A DNA stretch of 64,000 bases. It comes from JAXMCK01 sp046349395 (GTDB lineage: Bacteria; Pseudomonadota; Alphaproteobacteria; Geminicoccales; Geminicoccaceae). The notes below the pieces were generated by a model. The model was given only the letters and a program-made list of their open reading frames with translations. It searched no databases and had not been told where the DNA came from. Where the stretch lies: positions 62,001 to 126,000 of the forward strand of contig JAXMCK010000004.1 of the NCBI GenBank assembly GCA_046349395.1. Direction: 5' to 3'. This document shows, piece after piece, positions 8,270 to 21,215 of this stretch. Every line of letters begins with the position of its first letter. Position 1 is the stretch's first letter. A program made the position numbers and the translations under genes.

Positions 8270-9220
8270 ATGGCGGCCTCCCGGAGCGACGCGGCGGCAC
8301 CGCCGCGCACCGCCCTCCAGAGTGAGCTCGTCGATCGCATCAACGAGCTGATCCGGTCCAGCGGCCCGGCCCCGGGCGGAAGGGTCAGGGAAGCCTGGCT
8401 ATCCCGCAAGCTCGGCGTATCGCGCACACCGATCCAGGCGGCCCTGCAGCACCTGCTCGTTGCCGGCGTGCTGACCCGGCACCCGAAGGGCGGCTACCTG
8501 GTGGCGAGAATGCCACCCTCGGCCAACGGCTCGCTCGGGGGCACCGCCGGCGACACCGACCTCTATGCCCGCATGCTGCGGGACATCATCGCGGGTGAGA
8601 CACGCGACGGCGTCTCCGAGAGCGCTCTGATGCGCTACTATGGTGTCGGTCGGGGCGAGATCCTGCAGGTGCTCCGCCGGCTGATGCGCGAGGGGCTGGC
8701 CGAGCCCTTGCCCGGACGGGGCTGGACGCTGCTCGCCCTGAGCGGCGAGCAGTTGGCACGGAGCTACCACCTCCGCAGCATCCTCGAACCGGCGATGCTC
8801 GCCGACCGGGCCTACCGACCCGACCTCGACGCCCTCGTGCAACTACGCGCCGAACACGAGGCGGCCCTGCAGAACCTGACCCGCCACACGCCCTGGCAGG
8901 ACCTGTTCGAGCTGGACGCCAAGTTCCACGAGACCCTCGCCGCCGGCACCGGCAACGAGATGATCGTCGACATCGTGCGGCGGCAGAACCGCCTGCGCCG
9001 ACTGGCCGAGTTCGTCAGCTACGTCCGGCTCGACCGCGTGCGCGCCTCGATGCAGGAACACGTCGCCATCCTGGACGCCCTCCTGGCAGGCGACGCCGAC
9101 TGGGCGGCAGCCCTGATGCGCCGGCATCTTGCGGTCTCCCGCGAGGAGACGGAGGCCCATTTCGATCGCGACCGGGTCGAGCTCGGCACCTCGCCGTCAA
9201 GCCTAACTCGCGTTGGATGA
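8270..9220 (+). CDS. GntR-family regulator with two winged-helix modules and an FCD domain
   Basis: The 316-residue regulator carries a first winged helix at about residues 15-80 (SRKLGVSRTPIQAALQHLL) and a second winged-helix-like module at about 95-155 (MRYYGVGRGEILQVLRRLM). A C-terminal FCD ligand-binding domain follows, including LFELDAKFHETLAAGTGN, whose Asp and His are typical metal/ligand residues. Most FadR/FCD regulators have one DNA-binding module. It is transcribed away from the polyamine-type ABC operon and most likely controls it. The start could also be TTG at 8249, which adds seven residues and has an AGGGTG sequence in front; I keep the ATG. Confidence 0.82.
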   Translation: MAASRSDAAAPPRTALQSELVDRINELIRSSGPAPGGRVREAWLSRKLGVSRTPIQAALQHLLVAGVLTRHPKGGYLVARMPPSANGSLGGTAGDTDLYARMLRDIIAGETRDGVSESALMRYYGVGRGEILQVLRRLMREGLAEPLPGRGWTLLALSGEQLARSYHLRSILEPAMLADRAYRPDLDALVQLRAEHEAALQNLTRHTPWQDLFELDAKFHETLAAGTGNEMIVDIVRRQNRLRRLAEFVSYVRLDRVRASMQEHVAILDALLAGDADWAAALMRRHLAVSREETEAHFDRDRVELGTSPSSLTRVG

Positions 9221-9267
9221 GCGGCCGAGCCTTACCCACAGTCGCCGAAGCCGATGTCGATTAGCGA

Positions 9268-11829
9268 CTAGCTTCGCGGCTTCATGTTCTCCGGGTCGTA
9301 CAGCGCCTTGTAGCCGACCGCTGCCACCTCGACGGGATAGGTCTCGCCGAAATACTGCACGGCCAGCTTGCGCCCCTGCTGACAGTAGGACCAGGGCAAG
9401 TACGCGAGGGCGATGTTCTTGCCGATGCTTGGGCCGAACGCGATCGAGGTGGTGTACGACCGCCGGCCCAGCTCATCGACCAGCACCTCGCCATTGTCCG
9501 GGTCGAGCAAAGGCAGCGTACCGACAGGATAGCGGGCGACGCCCTTGCCATCGATATTGTCCGTCATGACTAGCGTGCACAGCATCGCCGGCTGGTGGGT
9601 GCGGTCGCGGTATTCGAGGTGCTTGGCCTTGCCGCGGAAATCCGCCTCCTTGACCTTCGGCCGGGCGAGGTCGGCCTCGAACAGATTGTAGTCGGTCAGG
9701 AGATCGGCGTTCTGCAGGCGCAGGCTCTTCTCCATGCGCCTCGTGTTGGCATAGGTCTCCACACCGACCGCGATGGCACCGGTCGAGCGCAGAGCGTCCC
9801 AGACGGCGAGGCCGTCCTCGTACGCCGTGTGCAGTTCGAAGCCCTGCTCGCCGACATAGGAGATCCGGAACGCCAGCACCGGCCTGCCGGCGATCTCGAC
9901 CGGCCGGATCGCCGCGAAGGGGAAGTTCCCGGGCAGCAGCGCCTCGGGGTCGGTGACGAGCTTCTGCAGGTTCGCCCGCGCGTTCGGGCCCCAGATGCCG
10001 ATCGTGACGTACTGTTCGGTGACGTCGGCAATCGTCACGTCGAAGCCTTTGTCGCGCGCGACGCGACGCATGTAATGGAAGTCACGCGGGCCAGCATCGG
10101 CCCCGTCGATCATGCGGCAGCGATCGGCAAGGCGTAGGATGGTGAAGTCCGCGCGCACCATGCCCTCGTCGTCGAGAAAGTGCGTGTAGATGCCTCTGTT
10201 GAGGTTGGCATCGCCGCCGATCCGGGCCGCACAGAGCCACTCCAGCAGCGCCACATGGTCGGGGCCGGCGATGTCGCAGACGTAGAAGTGCGACAGGTTG
10301 ATGATGCCGCAGTCCTCGCTCATCGCGAGCTGCTCGGCGTTCGAGACCCGCCAGAAATGCCGGTTGTCCCACTCGTTCTCGCGCACCGGCACGCGGTCGT
10401 CGTATTTGGCGAGCAGGTGCTCGTTGGCTGCGTAGCCGTGAGCGCGCTCCCAGCCGCCCAGCTCCATGAAATAGCCGCCGAGCTCCTTCTCCCGCTCCCA
10501 GAACGGCGAGCGGCGGATGCCGCGGCCGCCGGCGAAGGGCTCGCGCGTGTGCACCGGCGGGTTGTAGACCTTGCGCGCGGTCTCGGTGCAGCGCGCCTCG
10601 ATGAACGCCTCGTCGAGCTGGAAGGGATAGAAGCGCGCATAGTCGATGCGGCTGTGGTCGATCGGGGTGCGCCCGTCGGTCATCCAGTCCGCGATCAGCT
10701 TGCCCATGCCCGGGCCGTCCTTGACCCAGATCCCGACCGCGTACCACAGGTCGCGGACCTTCTGGCTCTCGCCCATCGAGGCGCCACCGTCAGTCATCAC
10801 CTGCAGGAGCCCGTTGTAGGAGTGGCTCTCGTTGTAGCCGAGCTCGCCCAGGATCGGGGTGAGCTCCATGGCGCGCTCCAGGGGCTCGATCACCTGTTCC
10901 ATGTCGAGGTCGCGCTGGGACGGCGAGAGGCGCGACTGCTCCTTCTCCAGGAGATCGCGCGGATGGACGAGGCGCGGATCGTGCTCCTCGTAGTAGCCCC
11001 ATTCAATCTGGCCGCCCTCGGCGGTGGTCGGATCGCCGGTGTCGCGCATGTAGGCGGAATTGCCCTGGTCGCGCAGCAGCGGCCAACCGATCTCGACCCC
11101 CGTCCCGGCGAACGCGTCGTAGGGGCCGAAGAAGGTGAGCGGATGATCGATCGGCATCAGCGGCAGGTCCTCGCCCGCCATGGCGGCGATGAGCCGGCCC
11201 CAGATGCCGGCGCAGACCACGACATGCTGGGCGTGGATCGTGCCGCGGCTGGTGACCACGCCCCGGATGCGGCCATCCTCGATCAGCAGCGACACAGCGG
11301 GTGTGTTCGCGAAAGCCTGCAGCCTGCCGGAGGCCACACCTTGGTCGACGAGCTTGCCGGCGACCGTCTGCGAGCGCGGAATGACGAGGCCGGCATCGGG
11401 ATCCCACAGGCCGCCCTGGACCAGATCCTCCTCGATCAGCGGGAACCTGGCCTTGATCTCCGCAGGCTCGATCAGCCGCGCACGGGTGCCGAACGCCCTC
11501 GCGGAGTCGGTTTTTCGACGGATCTCGTCCATGCGGACGTCGTCGCCGACGCGGGCGACCTCGAGCCCGCCGATCCGAGCATAGTGGCCGAGCTTCTCGT
11601 AGAAATCGATCGAGTAGAGCGTCGTCCAGCAGGACAGAAGGTCGTGGCTGGTCGTGTAGCAGAAGTCCGAGGCGTGCGCCGTCGATCCGATGTCCGTCGG
11701 GATGCCGGACTTGTCGAGTCCGACGATGTCGGTCCACCCGCGCTCGATCAGGTGATGCGCAACCGACGCCCCCACGATGCCGCCGAGACCGATGATGACC
11801 ACCTTCGCTCGCTCGGGAAACGCCGACAT
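9268..11829 (-). CDS. FAD-dependent oxidoreductase with aminomethyltransferase domain (dimethylglycine/sarcosine dehydrogenase family)
   Basis: The 853-residue protein has an N-terminal DAO-type FAD domain (VVIIGLGGIVGASVAHHL, residues 9-26) and a STAHAS segment at the place where the family carries its flavin-linked histidine (usually STWHA). From about residue 430 it has a GcvT-like tetrahydrofolate-binding half with ISYVGEQGFELH. The family oxidatively demethylates N-methylated amino acids and passes the one-carbon unit to tetrahydrofolate. It faces the GntR gene tail to tail and lies next to the amine transporter and amidase operon, so an N-methylated amine pathway is plausible. The exact substrate (dimethylglycine, sarcosine or other) is not determined. 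Confidence 0.85.
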   Translation of the reverse strand: MSAFPERAKVVIIGLGGIVGASVAHHLIERGWTDIVGLDKSGIPTDIGSTAHASDFCYTTSHDLLSCWTTLYSIDFYEKLGHYARIGGLEVARVGDDVRMDEIRRKTDSARAFGTRARLIEPAEIKARFPLIEEDLVQGGLWDPDAGLVIPRSQTVAGKLVDQGVASGRLQAFANTPAVSLLIEDGRIRGVVTSRGTIHAQHVVVCAGIWGRLIAAMAGEDLPLMPIDHPLTFFGPYDAFAGTGVEIGWPLLRDQGNSAYMRDTGDPTTAEGGQIEWGYYEEHDPRLVHPRDLLEKEQSRLSPSQRDLDMEQVIEPLERAMELTPILGELGYNESHSYNGLLQVMTDGGASMGESQKVRDLWYAVGIWVKDGPGMGKLIADWMTDGRTPIDHSRIDYARFYPFQLDEAFIEARCTETARKVYNPPVHTREPFAGGRGIRRSPFWEREKELGGYFMELGGWERAHGYAANEHLLAKYDDRVPVRENEWDNRHFWRVSNAEQLAMSEDCGIINLSHFYVCDIAGPDHVALLEWLCAARIGGDANLNRGIYTHFLDDEGMVRADFTILRLADRCRMIDGADAGPRDFHYMRRVARDKGFDVTIADVTEQYVTIGIWGPNARANLQKLVTDPEALLPGNFPFAAIRPVEIAGRPVLAFRISYVGEQGFELHTAYEDGLAVWDALRSTGAIAVGVETYANTRRMEKSLRLQNADLLTDYNLFEADLARPKVKEADFRGKAKHLEYRDRTHQPAMLCTLVMTDNIDGKGVARYPVGTLPLLDPDNGEVLVDELGRRSYTTSIAFGPSIGKNIALAYLPWSYCQQGRKLAVQYFGETYPVEVAAVGYKALYDPENMKPRS

Positions 11830-12149
11830 GCCTCGCTACTCCACGGTCCTGACAAGCTTTCTCGACGTCGATCAACGGTCTTGCTTTCAACGACCATGCG
11901 ACACCGAGCGCCCGATCCCATCAACGGGAGGCCAACGCTGACGCGGCCGATGACGGGGTGCTTCTCTACCAGCGGCAATTCTGCTCGCCATTCTGACGCT
12001 GTGGAAAGGACCTTTGTCGATCATCGGTCAGTGTGGAAAGCATTGCGCGACGAGCTTGAGACATCGCTCTGGTATCCGAGAGCGCGCCTTTAGCGGTGGA
12101 AGTTCGGGGGCGATCTGGCCGGGATTCTGGCCCTGGGTACAAACGCAAA
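11830..12149. other. Gap between the flavoprotein gene and the rRNA operon terminator
   Basis: About 320 bases lie between the start of the dehydrogenase gene and the rRNA terminator. I see no convincing gene. The open frames crossing it lack ribosome sites and recognisable content. It must hold the promoter of the dehydrogenase gene near 11830-11930, but no clear -35/-10 pair stood out. Confidence 0.5.
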
Positions 12150-12171
12150 CGCCCGGCTGGGAGGCCGGGCG
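12150..12171 (-). terminator. Intrinsic terminator of the rRNA operon
   Basis: An 8-bp GC stem (12150-12157 with 12164-12171) with a 6-base loop is followed on the minus strand by a T-rich stretch reading TTTGCGTTT. It lies 25 bases after the tRNA-fMet CCA end and closes the rRNA transcript. Confidence 0.75.
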
Positions 12172-12196
12172 GGTGGTGTCTTGGAGCAAGTCAAGC

Positions 12197-12273
<77 letters not shown>

Positions 12274-12338
12274 TTCGAGGTCCTGGAGGGGACCTGATGG
12301 TGAATGGCGATGACGTTTGTGTGTGAGGTGCTCGGTTG

Positions 12339-12452
12339 ACCTGGCGGCGACCTACTCTCCCGTGCCTTGAGACACAGTACCATGGGCGCGGCGGGGTTTC
12401 ACGGCCGAGTTCGGGAAGGGATCGGGTGGGTCACCCGCGCTATGACCACCAA
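12339..12452 (-). rRNA. rrf: 5S ribosomal RNA
   Basis: The minus strand contains the conserved 5S blocks GGTGACCCACCCGATCCC and CCGAACTCGG, and ends with a GTCGCC segment. Length is about 114 bases and the ends are estimated. It sits between the 23S gene and tRNA-fMet. Confidence 0.92.
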
Positions 12453-12554
12453 GTCGACGGAGCACCCCGGCACCGGTGTGGTGGCCGGTGCGGGTTTTGG
12501 GAACAGATGCGGGCGGCATGGGTGAGGTGGTGTTGCCGCTGGGAAGGAGGAGCT

Positions 12555-15298
<2,744 letters not shown>

Positions 15299-15631
15299 CC
15301 CACCCAGCGGCAACACCACCGGATGGACGACGAACACCAAAAACCTCAATTCGCACCCCGGACTCCCCACCGGCACGAGGCCGGCGGAACGCCCGAGGCA
15401 GCATACCCATGCCATTCACGTCGCATGTCCAGGAGACGATCGCTCGCCCCCAGGTCACGCGCGTGACCCGCATGTGTTCCCGACTCGCCGCATTTCCCCC
15501 AGCCCATCGCCAAGGGACGCGTACGAGTCGCGTCATCGCCATTTCACGATTTGCAAAACAGAGCATCGCCGATCCAAGCGGATCGACGCATGTCATCCCG
15601 ACCGGTCACCCCACGAGGTGGCCGGCATGGT
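15299..15631 (-). other. Internal transcribed spacer between 23S and tRNA-Ile
   Basis: About 330 bases of spacer. I searched it for a tRNA-Ala (TGC) by its acceptor and T-loop signatures and found none. The other part of the spacer (15709-15845) holds no tRNA either. It probably carries processing stems but I could not define them. Confidence 0.6.
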
Positions 15632-15708
<77 letters not shown>

Positions 15709-15843
15709 GGTCCGTCCCGACACCGATCCCCTTGGCACAAGGGTGCCACGAGGCGTGTCCGGGTGGTTGCGAAGGGATGGGCAGACGGCGGCACCCGAGG
15801 GTGCCATGGCTCCAGGGAACTCAATCCCTTTGGAGCATTCCTC

Positions 15844-17338
<1,495 letters not shown>

Positions 17339-17487
17339 TCATCCCAGCATCAACTGGCTCAAGGAAAAACCCAGCAAGGACACTTCAGACCCTACCAAGT
17401 TTCCAACTACCAAAGATGCCAAGCTAAACAGCACCCCACAAGGCACCGCCGCCTGCACATCCCCTCTCCACAACCAATCAACAACGA

Positions 17488-17500
17488 TGAGAAAGAGCGT
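17488..17500 (-). promoter_or_regulatory. BoxA-like antitermination element in the rRNA leader
   Basis: The minus strand reads CGCTCTTTCTCAT in the leader of the rRNA transcript. It is close to the bacterial boxA consensus TGCTCTTTA recognised by NusB/S10. Position between promoter and 16S fits an antitermination role. Confidence 0.45.
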
Positions 17501-17592
17501 CGAGACGATTGCCGAGGACTTCCGTTTCCGGAGCCCTTGGCCAACCAACCGTCTCGGTGGTTTGCCGTGCTGATCAGCAGCGGCGGAAGCGG

Positions 17593-17621
17593 TATGTAGT
17601 CCCGGGTTCCGGCCGGATCAA
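17593..17621 (-). promoter_or_regulatory. Probable rRNA operon promoter
   Basis: On the minus strand a -35 of TTGATC and a -10 of TACATA are separated by 17 bases. A run of seven A lies just upstream of the -35, resembling an UP element. The implied leader is about 250 bases. Divergent genes start at 17705. Confidence 0.5.
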
Positions 17622-17704
17622 GCTCTTTTTTTCGCAATCGCACACGTTCCGTTCGCGGTCGCGCATCGGCCTGCTAAGCCGCCGCCGTAGCGGGAGCAGA
17701 AGCG

Positions 17705-18913
17705 ATGGAGCGTCGGGTCGTCATCGTCGGGGCGGGCGCCGCCGGGCTGGGTGCCGCGCAGGCTCTGCGAGCCGCCGGCTGGTCGCCGCTCCTGCTGGAA
17801 GCCCGCGACCGCATCGGCGGGCGCGCCCACACGGTACCGCTGGGCACTGCCGCCTTCGACCGCGGCGCCTCCTTCATCCATGCCGTCGAGCACGGCAATC
17901 CCTGGGCCGACCTGGCGCTGGCCGCCGGTGCGGTACCCCGTCCCGATCCGCGCCGACGCCGTCTTCGCGGTGGGCAAGAGAGGTCCTTCGCCGCCGCCCT
18001 GGCGAGCCTCGATGCACGCCTCGCCGGCGCCGCCGAAGGTGCTAGCGTCGCGCAGGCACTTCTCGGGGAGAGCTCCGAGGACGCCCTGTTGCGCCGCTTC
18101 GCCGGCGATTGGCTCTCGGGCGTCGATCCCGCCCGCGTCGACGCCGCCGACCTCGCCAGTACCTTCGGCGGCGAGGACTGGCTTCTTCCCTTTGGCTATG
18201 GCGCCCTCGTCGCCGCGGAGGGCGCCGGCCTCGACATCCGCACCGGCTGCACGGTGCGCGCCGTCGCCGACGAAGGCCACCGCGTCACCGTCGTCACCGG
18301 CGACGGACCGGTCCATGCCGAGGGAGTCATCGTCACGGTACCCGTCGGGGTCCTCGCCGGAGGCACGATACGGTTCGATCCTCCCCTGTCCGACGCGCTG
18401 CGGAGCGCCTTGACCGGTCTGCCCACGGGTCGCCTGGTCAAGGTCGGTATCGAGCTCCGTTACGATCCCGCCGGACTCGGCGACGACATCTATCTACTCG
18501 ACGGCGGTGAGGCCGCATCCCCGTTCCTCTTCTCCTGGCGCCCGGCCGGCCAGCCCCTCGCCATGGGCTTTCTAGGCGGTGCCCAGGCCCACGCCCTGGC
18601 CCGCGACGGTGAGGCGGCCATTGCCGCCGCGGCCCGCGCCGGTCTGGCCGACCATCTGGGCCACGACGCCGCCCGAGCCGTCGGCGAGATCATCGTCGCC
18701 GACTGGTGGGACGATCCTTTCGCTCGCGGCAGCTATGTCGTCCCGCTGCCGGGCCGCGGCCGGGACCGGGACCGGCTGAACGAGCCGATCTCGCCCCGCA
18801 TCCTCTATGCCGGCGAGGCGGCGCACACCGGCGGCTGGGCCGGCACCGTGGCCGGCGCCTGGCTCTCCGGCCGCGAGGCCGCCCTTCGGCTGGTGGCACT
18901 GCTCCGTCCGTAG
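17705..18913 (+). CDS. Flavin-containing amine oxidase family protein
   Basis: The 402-residue protein begins with the dinucleotide motif VVIVGAGAAGLGAAQAL followed by LLEARDRIGGRAHT, the standard start of the monoamine oxidase/polyamine oxidase family. The C-terminal FAD motif GGWAGTVAGAWLSGREAA is present. It oxidises a primary, secondary or polyamine substrate with oxygen, giving aldehyde, amine and hydrogen peroxide. No signal peptide is visible, so it is probably cytoplasmic. It lies about 110 bases upstream of the 2-aminoethylphosphonate transport genes on the same strand. Whether it belongs to that operon is uncertain. Confidence 0.82.
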   Translation: MERRVVIVGAGAAGLGAAQALRAAGWSPLLLEARDRIGGRAHTVPLGTAAFDRGASFIHAVEHGNPWADLALAAGAVPRPDPRRRRLRGGQERSFAAALASLDARLAGAAEGASVAQALLGESSEDALLRRFAGDWLSGVDPARVDAADLASTFGGEDWLLPFGYGALVAAEGAGLDIRTGCTVRAVADEGHRVTVVTGDGPVHAEGVIVTVPVGVLAGGTIRFDPPLSDALRSALTGLPTGRLVKVGIELRYDPAGLGDDIYLLDGGEAASPFLFSWRPAGQPLAMGFLGGAQAHALARDGEAAIAAAARAGLADHLGHDAARAVGEIIVADWWDDPFARGSYVVPLPGRGRDRDRLNEPISPRILYAGEAAHTGGWAGTVAGAWLSGREAALRLVALLRP

Positions 18914-19025
18914 CGGCCATTGTCACCGACTTGTCGCCGCTCTGTCGCGGGGCGCCGGTAGCAGGAGGGCCGGGAGGGGAGCCGCGGCAGCGCCGCCGCT
19001 CGCCGTCAGAAGCGCGGAGAACGAC

Positions 19026-20042
19026 ATGCTGTTCCGTACCCTGGGTGTCGCGGCGATCGCCGTCGCGATGACGACCTCGGCCGTTCGGGCCGAGGAACTC
19101 ATCGTCTACACGGCCCTCGAGGCCGACCAGATCAAGGCCTACGAGAAGGCCTTCGAAACCGCCAATCCGGGCATCGACGTCCGCTTCGTGCGCGACTCGA
19201 CCGGCATCATCACCGCGAAGCTCCTGGCCGAGAAGGCCTCGCCCGTGGCCGATGCCATCCTGGGCCTCGCCGCCACCTCGCTGATGCTGCTGGAGAAGGA
19301 GGGCATGCTGACCGGCTACGCGCCGGCCGGGCTCGACAAGGTGAAGCCCAGCATGCGCGATCCGGCAAACCCGCCGCAGTGGGTCGGCATGGACGTCTGG
19401 GCGTCGGCCCTCTGCTTCAACACGATCGAGGCCGGCAAGAAGGGCGTGCCCGCACCGACCTCGTGGGCCGACCTGCTGAAGCCCGACTACAAGGACATGA
19501 TCGCGATGCCGAACCCCGCCTCGTCGGGCACCGGCTTCCTCATGGTCTCGGCCTGGCTGCAGATGTTCGGCGAGGAGAAGGGCTGGGCGTACATGGACGG
19601 CCTGCACAAGAACGTCGCGGCCTACACGCACTCCGGCTCCAAGCCCTGCAAGCAGGCGGCCGCCGGCGAGCACGGCATCGGCCTGTCCTTCGAGTACCGT
19701 GCCGTGAAGACGAAGAAGGACGGTGCGCCGATCGACGTGATCCTGCCGAAGGAAGGTCTGGGGTGGGACATGGAGGCCGGTGCCATCATGGCGACGACCA
19801 AGAAGATGGATGCAGCCAAGAAGCTGATGGACTGGGCCGTCACGCCCGAAGCCAACGAGCTCTACGCCGAGAACTACGCCATCGTGGCACTGGACGGCAT
19901 CGCCAAGCCGCTCGACTTCGTCGAGGGCGACATCGAGAAGATGCTGATCAAGAACGACTTCGCCTGGGCGGCCGCCAACCGCGACCGGATCCTGGCGGAA
20001 TGGACCAAGCGCTACGACAGCAAGTCCGAGCCGAAGAGCTGA
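19026..20042 (+). CDS. 2-aminoethylphosphonate-type ABC transporter binding protein (PhnS-like)
   Basis: The 338-residue precursor has a signal peptide ending SAVRA at about residue 22, followed by EELIVYTALEADQIKAYEKA, as in the iron/phosphonate-type extracellular binding proteins. The ATPase, a fused permease, a FAD oxidoreductase and phosphonoacetaldehyde hydrolase follow in order, which identifies it as the 2-aminoethylphosphonate binding protein rather than a ferric-ion binder. The start ATG at 19026 is preceded by GGAGAAC. An upstream extension of the frame overlaps nothing but lacks a signal peptide. Confidence 0.83.
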   Translation: MLFRTLGVAAIAVAMTTSAVRAEELIVYTALEADQIKAYEKAFETANPGIDVRFVRDSTGIITAKLLAEKASPVADAILGLAATSLMLLEKEGMLTGYAPAGLDKVKPSMRDPANPPQWVGMDVWASALCFNTIEAGKKGVPAPTSWADLLKPDYKDMIAMPNPASSGTGFLMVSAWLQMFGEEKGWAYMDGLHKNVAAYTHSGSKPCKQAAAGEHGIGLSFEYRAVKTKKDGAPIDVILPKEGLGWDMEAGAIMATTKKMDAAKKLMDWAVTPEANELYAENYAIVALDGIAKPLDFVEGDIEKMLIKNDFAWAAANRDRILAEWTKRYDSKSEPKS

Positions 20043-20051
20043 CATAGAGCC

Positions 20052-20075
20052 GGGGCGGGTGGCGACACCCGCCCC
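20052..20075 (+). promoter_or_regulatory. Intercistronic stem-loop after the phosphonate binding-protein gene
   Basis: A perfect 10-bp stem (20052-20061 with 20066-20075) with the stable tetraloop GCGA is followed by TCCCATTTT. It lies 9 bases after the binding-protein stop and before the ATPase gene. It probably acts as partial terminator or mRNA-stabilising loop that keeps the binding protein in excess. Confidence 0.6.
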
Positions 20076-20097
20076 TCCCATTTTGGGGGACGCGACG

Positions 20098-21204
20098 ATG
20101 ACGACGGGAAACGGAGCCGCCAACGGCAAGCAGCCTTACCTCTCGATCCGCGGCCTGGTGAAGAAGTTCGACACCTTCACCGCCCTCGAAAACGTGGACC
20201 TCGACATCTACGAGGGCGAGTTCGTCTCGTTCCTGGGTCCGTCGGGGTGTGGCAAGACCACCCTGCTGCGCGCGATCTCGGGCCTCGACATCCAGACCAC
20301 CGGGCATGTCAGCCAAGGCGGCAGGGACGTCTCGGTCCTGCCCGTCGGCCAGCGCGACTTCGGCATCGTCTTCCAGTCCTACGCCCTGTTCCCCAACCTG
20401 ACGATCAAGGACAATGTCGGCTACGGCCTCGTCAGCCAGGGCCGGCGGAAGGCCGAGATCGACCGCCGCGTCGCGGAACTCCTGGAGCTCGTCGGCCTCG
20501 CCGACCAGGCACCGAAATACCCGTCCCAGCTCTCGGGCGGCCAGCAGCAACGCATCGCCCTGGCGCGTGCCCTGGCCCTTTCGCCGGGCCTGCTCCTGCT
20601 GGATGAGCCGCTCTCCGCGCTCGATGCCCGCGTCCGCGCCCGCCTGCGCGGCGAGATCCGCGACCTGCAGAAGCGGCTCGGCATCACCACCATCATGGTG
20701 ACGCACGACCAGGAGGAAGCGCTCACCATGTCCGACCGGATCGTGGTGATGAACAAGGGCCGGATCGATCAGGTCGGCCCGCCCGACGAGATCTACAGCC
20801 GGCCCGCCACACCCTTCGTCGCCGACTTCGTCGGCAAGATGAACTTCCTGAACGGCAAGGTGACCGGCCCCGGTGCGGCCGACGTCCAGGGTGCCCCGCT
20901 CAAGGTCGAGCAGGACATCGAGTGGGGTACCGGCACGCCCGTCACGGTCTGCGTGCGTCCCGAGGACGTCGTCGTGCGCGATCCGCACGCCGTCGGGGCC
21001 AACCAACTCGACATGCGGGTCGGCGTCATGGAGTTCATCGGCAACCACTTCGCCACCACGCTCCACGCCGACGGCACCAATCTCAATGTCTCCGCGGACC
21101 TGTCGATGAACGACGTCCGTGACCTCGGGATCGCCTCCGGCCGGGTCCTGCCGGTGGCCTTGCCGCCGAACCGCTTGCGCGTGTTTCCGCAGGCGCCGAA
21201 CTGA
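20098..21204 (+). CDS. 2-aminoethylphosphonate-type ABC transporter ATP-binding protein (PhnT-like)
   Basis: The 368-residue ATPase has Walker A GPSGCGKTT (about residues 47-55), Q-loop FQSYALFPNLTIKDNVGYGL, signature LSGGQQQRIALARAL, Walker B LLLLDEPLSALDARV and H-loop VTHDQEEALTMSD, then a TOBE domain. I choose ATG 20098, which follows GGGGGACGCGACG. The frame is open upstream to 20059 but that part overlaps the stem-loop. It energises the fused permease encoded 11 bases downstream. Confidence 0.85.
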   Translation: MTTGNGAANGKQPYLSIRGLVKKFDTFTALENVDLDIYEGEFVSFLGPSGCGKTTLLRAISGLDIQTTGHVSQGGRDVSVLPVGQRDFGIVFQSYALFPNLTIKDNVGYGLVSQGRRKAEIDRRVAELLELVGLADQAPKYPSQLSGGQQQRIALARALALSPGLLLLDEPLSALDARVRARLRGEIRDLQKRLGITTIMVTHDQEEALTMSDRIVVMNKGRIDQVGPPDEIYSRPATPFVADFVGKMNFLNGKVTGPGAADVQGAPLKVEQDIEWGTGTPVTVCVRPEDVVVRDPHAVGANQLDMRVGVMEFIGNHFATTLHADGTNLNVSADLSMNDVRDLGIASGRVLPVALPPNRLRVFPQAPN

Positions 21205-21215
21205 GGGGTCGGACG

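Noticed and set aside
10180..12093. 637-codon frame antisense to the dehydrogenase gene
   Set aside because: Shadow of a gene with clear FAD and GcvT domains; no motif and it runs into the rRNA flank.
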